Below, one piece after another: positions 1 through 6,304 of a DNA stretch of 6,376 nt. Location: positions 1-6,376 of the forward strand of contig CAMWLX010000210.1 in the NCBI GenBank assembly GCA_947175225.1. Reading direction: 5' to 3'. How positions within the stretch are numbered: the stretch's first letter is position 1; each line of letters starts with the position of its first letter. The notes under the pieces were generated by a model. It saw only the letters and a list, made by a program, of their open reading frames with translations, searched no databases and was not told the DNA's origin. The translations under genes and the position numbers were made by a program. Origin of the DNA: an uncultured Porphyromonadaceae bacterium. GTDB taxonomy: Bacteria > Bacteroidota > Bacteroidia > Bacteroidales > Muribaculaceae.

Positions 1-1761
1 CTCGCGAACACCGGCGAACGCTTCGGCTACTACACGATGCTCGCCATCTTCCTTTTCTTCCTCCAGGCTAAATTCGGCTTCGACGCCACCTGGACCGGCC
101 AGATATTCTCGATATTCCTGGCTCTCGTGTATTTCATGCCAGTATTCGGCGGATGGCTCGCCGACCGCTGGAGCTTCAATAAATGTGTGCTTGCCGGTAT
201 TGCGGTTATGTTTGTTGGCTATGCCCTGATGTCGGCTCCAACTCCGATCCGCAGCAATTCTTCTTTCATGATTCTTCTCGCCGCCTTGCTCTTAATTGCC
301 ACCGGTACCGGTCTCTTTAAAGGCAACCTTCAGGTAATGGTAGGCGACCTTTACAACAATCCGCAATATAGCGAGCGTCGTGACTCTGCTTTCTCTCTCT
401 TCTATATGGCTATCAACCTTGGGTCTATGTTCGCTCCAGGGGCAGCTATAGCTCTTAAAAATATGGCTCTTACAAAAGCAGGTTTCCTTACAAACAATGC
501 CATGGCCGCTACGGTCAGCAACTGGTGTCTTGATACGGATGGCTTTACCAAAATGCCGACTGATTCAGAAACCATCAAGAGCATGACAGACTTCGCCGTA
601 AAGAACGGTATGGAGCAAGGAGGAGATCTCGGAGCTTGGCTTACAGGTTATCTTCAAAATTTTGCGGATAGCTGCTCTGCACATTTCTCTACCCTTACAG
701 ACTTTGCCAGTGGGTATATCTCAGCGTTCTCCACGGGTTGCACATATGCATTCTCTCTTGCTTGCGCATCTCTAATAGTCAGCTTCCTTATCTATACTCT
801 TGGACGTAAGACTTACAAGCACATCATCACAGATGCGCCTAAGCAGGCTGGCGGAAATAAAGCAGCTGCTGTCAACAATGGCCCTGAACTCACTCCAGAG
901 CAGACAAAGCAGCGCGTCGTGGCTCTCTTCCTCGTATTTGCCGTCGTGATCTTCTTCTGGATGGTATTCCACCAGAATGGGCAGACTCTTACGGAGTTTG
1001 CTAAGAGCTGTACTTCTTCCGAATCTTCTTCTTGGACACGTATCGGGTTCAACCTCGGAGCCTTGTCAGCAATCGCAGTTGCCGTATATGCTTTCTTTAG
1101 CCTTATACAGTCTAAATCTGCTCAAGGAAAAGTCATCAGCGGCATAATCTTAGCTGCTTGCGCAGGAATAGTAATCTGGATTTATACAGGGGTCCTTCCT
1201 GAGACTCTTACTAACATTGACCCTGCTGCATATCAGCAATTCAACCCATTCTTTGTGGTGGCTCTTACTCCATTCTCACTTGCCTTATTCGGATGGCTCA
1301 ATAAAAATGGGAAAGAACCTTCTGCACCACGCAAGATAGGGTATGGTATGATCGTAGCCGGCATAGCTTATCTCGTTATGGTATTTGGCTCTCTCTCACT
1401 CGTTGGCACCAATGGAGAAGTTTCTACCAACTGGCTAATCTCAACTTATCTGCTCCTTACTTTTGCAGAACTTCTTCTGTCGCCTATGGGGATATCTTTC
1501 GTCAGCAAGGTTGCTCCTCCGAAGTTGAAGGGCGCTATGATGGGTGGATGGTTTGCAGCTACAGCTGTCGGCAACTACCTCGTTTCTATCCCGATGCTTC
1601 TTTGGGGTAAGATTCCTGTATGGACTATTTGGGTTATCCTTATCGCCCTCTGTCTCCTTTCGGCAGCTTTCATCTTCTCTCAGATGAAGAAACTCGAGGC
1701 TGCTACCGGCGACATGCCGGAGCCAGTGCCCGATGCAACCCTTGCAGACCCTGTGGAATAA
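1..1761 (+). CDS. POT/PTR-family proton-coupled peptide transporter (5' partial)
   Basis: This is an inner-membrane MFS transporter of the POT (PTR2) family, expected to import di- and tripeptides with protons. The frame is open from the first base, so the true start lies upstream; 586 residues are visible (numbered here from the first codon). Visible family motifs are ERFGYY in TM1 (6-11), GGWLAD after TM2 (50-55), FKGN with its TM4 lysine (K107), the PTR2 signature FSLFYMAINLGS (131-142), TM7 FFWMVFHQNG, and the late AELLLSP stretch with its conserved Glu (E490). Hydrophobic segments suggest 14 membrane spans. Oddities are Asn at position 3 where ExxER normally has Glu, a loop of about 90 residues between TM5 and TM6 (153-246), and two extra spans between TM7 and TM8 (343-400). 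The internal ATG at 37 lies inside TM1 and is not the start. Family assignment is firm; the substrate is inferred. Confidence 0.93.
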   Translation, partial: LANTGERFGYYTMLAIFLFFLQAKFGFDATWTGQIFSIFLALVYFMPVFGGWLADRWSFNKCVLAGIAVMFVGYALMSAPTPIRSNSSFMILLAALLLIATGTGLFKGNLQVMVGDLYNNPQYSERRDSAFSLFYMAINLGSMFAPGAAIALKNMALTKAGFLTNNAMAATVSNWCLDTDGFTKMPTDSETIKSMTDFAVKNGMEQGGDLGAWLTGYLQNFADSCSAHFSTLTDFASGYISAFSTGCTYAFSLACASLIVSFLIYTLGRKTYKHIITDAPKQAGGNKAAAVNNGPELTPEQTKQRVVALFLVFAVVIFFWMVFHQNGQTLTEFAKSCTSSESSSWTRIGFNLGALSAIAVAVYAFFSLIQSKSAQGKVISGIILAACAGIVIWIYTGVLPETLTNIDPAAYQQFNPFFVVALTPFSLALFGWLNKNGKEPSAPRKIGYGMIVAGIAYLVMVFGSLSLVGTNGEVSTNWLISTYLLLTFAELLLSPMGISFVSKVAPPKLKGAMMGGWFAATAVGNYLVSIPMLLWGKIPVWTIWVILIALCLLSAAFIFSQMKKLEAATGDMPEPVPDATLADPVE

Positions 1762-1805
1762 TCAGACATCTTGACAAAATGACAACGTGACATTTTGACA
1801 ACTAT
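1762..1805 (+). repeat. Tandem 8-nt TGACA repeat filling the POT-NSS gap
   Basis: The 44-nt gap contains five consecutive 8-nt units in one register from 1764 to 1803: AGACATCT, TGACAAAA, TGACAACG, TGACATTT and TGACAACT. The GACA core starts at 1765, 1773, 1781, 1789 and 1797, exactly 8 nt apart, while the last three bases of each unit vary. A conserved core with variable spacer looks more like repeated protein-binding sites than a slippage-made microsatellite. The array ends 2 nt before the NSS start codon and leaves no room for a Shine-Dalgarno sequence. It is probably regulatory, but I cannot name its regulator. Confidence 0.7.
1771..1801 (+). promoter_or_regulatory. Imperfect palindrome / RNA hairpin just upstream of the NSS start
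   Basis: The 31 nt pair with themselves: arms 1771-1784 and 1788-1801 form 12 of 14 Watson-Crick pairs with two symmetric A-A mismatches (1774/1798 and 1782/1790) around a 3-nt ACG centre. In DNA this could be a dyad operator; in RNA it would be a hairpin ending 4 nt before the ATG at 1806, close enough to affect ribosome access. No T-tract follows, so it does not look like an intrinsic terminator. The symmetry arises from the same bases as the 8-nt repeat. Confidence 0.45.
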
Positions 1806-3173
1806 ATGGCTACTACATCTGAATTCAGCAGTAAGATCGGGCTTATAGCAGCTACTGTGGGCAGTGCAGTCGGACTGGGAAACGTATGGCGTTTCCCGGC
1901 TGAAACGCAAGCCCATGGTGGCGCAGCATTCTTGCTTGTCTATGTGATATGTGTGCTTCTCTTCGGTATACCTGTCATGCTTGGAGAATTTTCCATCGGA
2001 CGCGCAGGAAAAAGTGATGCTATAGATAGCTATAAGAAACTTAGTCCCGGCAAGCCTTGGTGGATTTCCGGTTTCCTTGGTATAGTTTGCTCCTATTTGA
2101 TCCTCACCTTTTATATGGTGGTGTCAGGTTGGACTCTTGAGTATCTTTATCAGTCGTTAAGTGGCGAGCTATTTGCTCCTATTCCAGGAGTGGAGGAGGG
2201 AAGCAATCTGCAATTTGCCGACCGTATGCAGGAATATGTTGGAGGTGTATGGCCTCCTATGATATGGACTTGGATCACTATAGCTGTGTGTGGTGGTGTA
2301 CTCTGTATGGGAGTTCAGAAAGGCATAGAGAGAGCAAGCAATATTTTGATGCCTCTTCTATTCGTCATCCTGATTATCCTTTGCATAAATGCGATGAGCC
2401 TTCCTAAGGCAGCTGAGGGTCTGGAATATTTCTTTAATCCCAACTTCTCGAAGATAACGCCCAAAGTTTGTATCAGTGCCTTGGGGCAGGCTTTCTTCTC
2501 ACTCAGTCTTGGGATGGGCACATTGATCACTTACGGCAGCTATTTTCGTAAAGATACTAATCTTACGCGCACAGCCTTCACTGTCTCTCTTCTCGATATG
2601 GCAGTTGCAATCCTTGTAGGTATGATCATCTTCCCAGGTGTGATGTCATTCGGCCTTGAAGGGGAGTCATTTGATGGCTCAGCTTTGGTATTTGTAACTT
2701 TCCCGGAGATATTCAACAATATGTGGTGTCCACAACTGTGGTCGTCTCTCTTTTTTATTCTGCTTGCTGTGGCTGCCCTTACAAGTAGTATCTCAATAGC
2801 CGAAGTGTCAATAGCATACTTCAGCAGCCATTTTAATTTGAAACGTGTCCCTGCTACATGTGTAGTATTGGTGCCATTGGTTCTGCTGAGCTCATTGTCT
2901 TCTTTAAGCAACGGAGTCTTGTCAGATTGGACCATCTTCGGATATACAATTTTTGGCGCATGTGATGCAGTGACAGCCAATATCATTATGCCTCTCGGCG
3001 CATTGATCATGGCAATATACCTTGGCTGGTTTGCTCCCAAGAATTTAATGAAAGATCAGCTTACAAATGGGGGGACAATACGCAATCCTTTGGCAGGCAC
3101 TGTAATGTTTCTGCTTAAATGGGTAACTCCCATTCTCATCCTTGTCATTTTTATTGCCTCATTGTTTACATAA
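1806..3173 (+). CDS. NSS-family sodium-dependent amino-acid symporter
   Basis: This 455-residue inner-membrane protein belongs to the neurotransmitter:sodium symporter (SNF) family with the LeuT fold. It is expected to import an amino acid using the sodium gradient. TM1 carries GSAVGLGNVWRFP (19-31), the unwound helix that binds sodium and substrate. TM3 has YMVVSGWTLEY (103-113), TM6 has SLSLGMGTLITYGSY (232-246), and TM8 has ALTSSIS (324-330), matching the second sodium site. Asp264 in TM7 occupies the position where chloride-independent bacterial members carry an acidic residue. The length is that of the short bacterial subfamily (about 450 residues, 11-12 spans). The start at 1806 is the first ATG after the upstream stop and places the TM1 motif where expected. 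No Shine-Dalgarno is visible. The gene sits 44 nt after the POT gene and its TAA is 2 nt before the MurF-Alr ATG, so co-transcription is likely. The exact substrate cannot be read from the sequence. Confidence 0.93.
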   Translation: MATTSEFSSKIGLIAATVGSAVGLGNVWRFPAETQAHGGAAFLLVYVICVLLFGIPVMLGEFSIGRAGKSDAIDSYKKLSPGKPWWISGFLGIVCSYLILTFYMVVSGWTLEYLYQSLSGELFAPIPGVEEGSNLQFADRMQEYVGGVWPPMIWTWITIAVCGGVLCMGVQKGIERASNILMPLLFVILIILCINAMSLPKAAEGLEYFFNPNFSKITPKVCISALGQAFFSLSLGMGTLITYGSYFRKDTNLTRTAFTVSLLDMAVAILVGMIIFPGVMSFGLEGESFDGSALVFVTFPEIFNNMWCPQLWSSLFFILLAVAALTSSISIAEVSIAYFSSHFNLKRVPATCVVLVPLVLLSSLSSLSNGVLSDWTIFGYTIFGACDAVTANIIMPLGALIMAIYLGWFAPKNLMKDQLTNGGTIRNPLAGTVMFLLKWVTPILILVIFIASLFT

Positions 3174-3175
3174 GA

Positions 3176-5596
3176 ATGAAAACCAATTTAAATGAGATAT
3201 CGGCACTTCTTGACTCATCGCTGAAAGGCGAGAATAGGGATGTCGAAATCCTACTTATCGACTCGCGGAGCCTCACCGACCCCGCGAAGTCGCTTTTTTT
3301 TGCCCTCCGTGGTGCAAGCAACGACGGTCACCGTTATATCTTTGATCTTTACCAGCGAGGTGTACGCTGTTTCGTAGTCAATGAAATTCCGGAGTCTTCT
3401 TCTGAAATGGAAGGGGCGACTTGGATCGTAGTGCCGGATACTCTGAAGGCCTTGCAAAAAGTGGGCGCTATGGGCAGAAATAATGCCTCTACCATAGTGG
3501 CGATCACAGGGTCGAGAGGAAAGACTACTCTTAAGGAATGGCTTTTTCAGATTTTATCTCCAGCACTAAATGTGAGTCGTTCTCCTCGCAGTTATAACTC
3601 TCAGATAGGTGTCCCGCTGAGTCTATGGGGCATAAAGACAGGAAGTGATGTAGCTTTGATAGAGGCCGGCATATCCAAAGCCGGGGAGATGAAATCGATA
3701 GCTGAATGCATAGTACCTGATACTGTAGTCATTACCAATGTAGGGGATGCCCATGCTCAAGGATTTTCATCCAGAGAAGAAAAAATCCGAGAGAAAGTCT
3801 CGCTTGCTTCAGGAGATGCAGTGAAGAGAGTGATCTATTGTGCGGATTATCCAGATATTGAAGAAGAGGTAGTCAGACAATGTCATGGCAAAGAGCTTAT
3901 ATGCTGGCATAGGTCTGATCTGCCGGATAATCCTTTCGGAGACAATTTTGGGAAACAAGATGTAAAGGATTGGGAAATTGAGAATGTCGGCCATGCAATA
4001 GCGGTTGCAAAAACTCTTGGTCTTTCTGACATTGAAATTCAAGACTCGTTGAAGAAACTTCACCGTATAGGCACACGTCTCAATGTCAGCGAGGGAGTGA
4101 ACGACTGCCTTGTAATCCACGACTCATATACGTCTGATCAGTCATCGCTTGCCCCGGCTCTCGACTTTATGAAGCGGCGGCTCGCCCCGGGAAGCAAAGA
4201 GACTCTTATTGTAAGCGATCTTCTACATGAAGCAGACTCATCAGAAGATGCCATAGCCTCTATGGCAGATATGTTGAAATCGTCAGGAGTGAAAAGACTG
4301 ATTGGAGTTGGAGAAGGAATGAAGAAAGGGAAGGATATTCTCTCCTCTGTAGTTGAGGATTCAACTTTCTTCGATACTACTGATGATCTACTTGCCAATT
4401 TGAGCACTTCCGATTTCTGCAATGAAACAATCCTTCTCAAAGGTGCTTCTGAGTTTGATTTCGGAAGAATAGCCCAACTTCTTGAGGCTCGTACTCATGA
4501 GACAGTCCTTGAGGTAAATCTTGATGCTGTGGTTAGAAACTATAATTATTTCCGCTCTAAATTGCCGGCAGGTACAGGGCTTGTGGCGATGGTGAAAGCA
4601 TCAGGATATGGAGCAGGCAGCTATGAAATAGCTAAAACGATGCAGGATTGTGGAGCTGCCTATCTTGCCGTGGCTGTACTTGATGAGGGTATCGACCTTC
4701 GCCGCAGAGGAATCACAATGCCCATCATGGTGATGAATCCTAAAGTGGTGAACTATCGTCAGATGTTTGCTAACCGTCTGGAACCGGAGGTTTTCTCAAT
4801 GCCGATGCTCCTTGACGTGGTGAAAGAAGCAGAAAAATATGGAGTAAAGGATTATCCCGTCCATATAAAACTTGATACCGGTATGCACCGTATGGGTTTC
4901 GTAGAGGAGGAACTTCCTGAAGTCATGCATATACTTAACTCTACCGATGCATTACGCATAGCTTCGGCATTCAGTCATCTCGCAACTGCTGATTGCCCGG
5001 ATATGGACGATTACACTCTGCTCCAGTTGCAGAAATTCGACAGATTTACGGAATATATGCTTTCGCAGTCTTCACATCCATTCCTACGCCATGTCCTTAA
5101 CTCTGCGGGGATACTGCGTTTCCCGGAGTATCATTATGATATGGCACGTCTTGGGATTGGTCTTTATGGAGTGAATACACTTCCCCCTGAAGTGGAAGCA
5201 CCACTTTCAGTGGTCAGCACCCTGCGCACCGTCATCATAGCTATCAGAGACTGGAAACGAGGGGAAAGTGTAGGGTATGCACGTAGAACTATACTTGACC
5301 GAGATTCCCGAATCGCCACTATACCAATTGGATATGCAGATGGCATGAATCGGCATTTTGGACGAGGCAACATCACAGTAAAAATCAACGGTAAGGATGC
5401 CCCTACCGTCGGAAATATTTGTATGGATGCGTGTATGATTGATGTGACAGGAATCGATTGTAAGGAAGGGGATGCAGTAGAGATCTTTGGCTCCTCTGCA
5501 TCAGTCGATCGACTTTCTGATCTCCTCGACACTATCCCCTATGAGATTCTCACTTCTGTCTCCCCCCGAGTCAAGAGAGTCTACTACAGAGAATGA
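3176..5596 (+). CDS. Bifunctional MurF ligase / alanine racemase fusion
   Basis: The 806-residue cytoplasmic fusion is typical of Bacteroidota. MurF adds D-Ala-D-Ala to UDP-MurNAc-tripeptide; Alr interconverts L- and D-alanine using PLP. MurF half (about 1-440): N-domain IDSRSL...SLFFAL; ATP loop GSRGKTT (112-118, K116); PRSYNSQIGVPLS; LIEAGIS (E163); DAH (H193); likely carbamylated K207; and C-domain DSYTSD. Racemase half (about 445-806): PLP lysine K474 in MVKASGYG, KLDTGMHRMGF with K565 and R572, ARLGIGLYG (R658), the second catalytic base Y701 in VGYAR, IPIGYADG, NICMDACMID, and the C-terminal IPYEILTSVSPRVKR. All key Alr residues are present. The MurF half departs from consensus (Arg in the ATP loop, Thr in the DSYN motif, a shortened stretch at 246-269). 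The start at 3176 is preferred over the in-frame ATG at 3119, which lies inside the NSS gene and adds 19 unrelated residues. The last 96 nt overlap lolD on the other strand. Confidence 0.93.
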   Translation: MKTNLNEISALLDSSLKGENRDVEILLIDSRSLTDPAKSLFFALRGASNDGHRYIFDLYQRGVRCFVVNEIPESSSEMEGATWIVVPDTLKALQKVGAMGRNNASTIVAITGSRGKTTLKEWLFQILSPALNVSRSPRSYNSQIGVPLSLWGIKTGSDVALIEAGISKAGEMKSIAECIVPDTVVITNVGDAHAQGFSSREEKIREKVSLASGDAVKRVIYCADYPDIEEEVVRQCHGKELICWHRSDLPDNPFGDNFGKQDVKDWEIENVGHAIAVAKTLGLSDIEIQDSLKKLHRIGTRLNVSEGVNDCLVIHDSYTSDQSSLAPALDFMKRRLAPGSKETLIVSDLLHEADSSEDAIASMADMLKSSGVKRLIGVGEGMKKGKDILSSVVEDSTFFDTTDDLLANLSTSDFCNETILLKGASEFDFGRIAQLLEARTHETVLEVNLDAVVRNYNYFRSKLPAGTGLVAMVKASGYGAGSYEIAKTMQDCGAAYLAVAVLDEGIDLRRRGITMPIMVMNPKVVNYRQMFANRLEPEVFSMPMLLDVVKEAEKYGVKDYPVHIKLDTGMHRMGFVEEELPEVMHILNSTDALRIASAFSHLATADCPDMDDYTLLQLQKFDRFTEYMLSQSSHPFLRHVLNSAGILRFPEYHYDMARLGIGLYGVNTLPPEVEAPLSVVSTLRTVIIAIRDWKRGESVGYARRTILDRDSRIATIPIGYADGMNRHFGRGNITVKINGKDAPTVGNICMDACMIDVTGIDCKEGDAVEIFGSSASVDRLSDLLDTIPYEILTSVSPRVKRVYYRE
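3259..3301 (+). terminator. Terminator-like hairpin plus T8 inside murF-alr (possible attenuator)
   Basis: The arm 3259-3268 (CGACTCGCGG) pairs with 3282-3292 (CCGCGAAGTCG), giving 10 base pairs, 8 of them GC, with one bulged A at 3287 and a 13-nt loop. One C follows, then eight T residues (3294-3301). This has the form of a Rho-independent terminator, but it begins 84 nt into the MurF-Alr reading frame. If functional, it would reduce transcription of the fusion whenever ribosomes lag behind polymerase. The encoded residues IDSRS and SLFF are conserved in the family, so part of the structure may be incidental. Confidence 0.35.
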
Positions 5597-6304
5597 TTCT
5601 TCAACTTCTATATGCGGGATATTTTCCCGGATGGCTTCTTGCTCAGCAGGGGGGATAATAATGCGACCGTCGGCCATTTCTATGATATGGTCGGCGATTG
5701 CAGCTAAAGAGGAGTCATGAGTCACCATCACTACCGTCTGGCCCAATCTGTCGCGAAGGTCGACGAATATGTCTTGGATTTCTTGGCGGTTGGCTGAGTC
5801 AAGGCTTCCGGTGGGTTCATCGGCGAAGATGATTTCCGGATCATTGATGAGAGCACGGGCTATGGCAGTGCGCTGGCGTTCTCCGCCACTCATTTCAGAT
5901 GGCTTGTGAGATATGCGGTCTGAAAGTCCTAAATGAGTGAGAAGGTCAGCTGCTTTGTCCATTGCAGCCTTTTTTGAAGTGCCTGCAATTAATGCAGGGA
6001 GGGCAACATTCTCTTGGGCAGTAAATTCCGGCAATAGCTGATGGAATTGAAATACGAACCCCATATTCTTGTTGCGGAAAGCGGATAATTTTTTATCCTT
6101 CATTCCGATAAGTTCAGTGCCATTGAAAAGCACACTTCCACTATCAGGCTTCTCGAGCGTGCCGATTATTTGCAGAAGAGTTGTCTTGCCAGCTCCTGAT
6201 GGCCCGACAATCGCTACTATCTCTCCCTTCTCAATACTAAGGGAAATGTCTTTTAAGACCTGCAAATTCCCAAAAGACTTATATATATTCTTTATTTCAA
6301 GCAT
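5501..6304 (-). CDS. lolD: LolD-type lipoprotein-releasing ABC transporter ATP-binding protein
   Basis: This 267-residue ABC ATPase is expected to power the LolCDE complex, which extracts lipoproteins from the inner membrane and hands them to LolA. Motifs in order are Walker A GPSGAGKTT (34-42), Q-loop Q86, signature SGGERQ (139-144), Walker B IIFADE (158-163), D-loop SLD (167-169) and switch His196. The stretch QFHQLLPEFTAQENV after the Q-loop is the LolD hallmark and separates it from FtsE and MacB ATPases. No membrane partner (LolC/LolE) is in the window, so LolD is an assignment by similarity. The ATPase domain ends near residue 216; family members are usually about 215-235 residues, so this protein has about 50 extra residues, acidic and Ser-rich with no domain I recognise. 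The last 31 codons are antisense to the end of the racemase gene. The start at 6304 gives the standard N-terminus (MLEIKNIYKSFG) and has no Shine-Dalgarno. Confidence 0.9.
   Translation of the reverse strand: MLEIKNIYKSFGNLQVLKDISLSIEKGEIVAIVGPSGAGKTTLLQIIGTLEKPDSGSVLFNGTELIGMKDKKLSAFRNKNMGFVFQFHQLLPEFTAQENVALPALIAGTSKKAAMDKAADLLTHLGLSDRISHKPSEMSGGERQRTAIARALINDPEIIFADEPTGSLDSANRQEIQDIFVDLRDRLGQTVVMVTHDSSLAAIADHIIEMADGRIIIPPAEQEAIRENIPHIEVEESFSVVDSLDSGGDRSENLIGDSVEEIRKSID

Noticed and set aside
1779..1790. Three-codon ORF (ATG ACA ACG TGA) 15 nt before the NSS start, possible leader peptide
   Set aside because: It arises from the TGACA repeat itself, has no ribosome-binding site, and is too short to distinguish from chance.
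2540..3040. 166-codon open frame on the - strand inside the NSS gene
   Set aside because: It is antisense to a confidently identified membrane protein, shows no recognisable domain, and is explained by the codon bias of the sense gene.
3119..3175. Upstream in-frame ATG extending MurF-Alr by 19 residues into the NSS gene
   Set aside because: The extra residues are out-of-frame NSS sequence (His- and Cys-rich) unlike any MurF N-terminus; the ATG at 3176 directly after the NSS stop gives the normal length.
5561..5580. C6 tract near the end of alr as a possible frameshift or sequencing error
   Set aside because: The reading frame on both sides matches the conserved racemase C-terminus, so the tract length is correct.
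5615..5629. Five-pair hairpin (CGGGA / TCCCG) 18 nt after the alr stop, considered as a terminator
   Set aside because: The stem is short, no T-tract follows on either strand, and it lies inside the lolD coding sequence.
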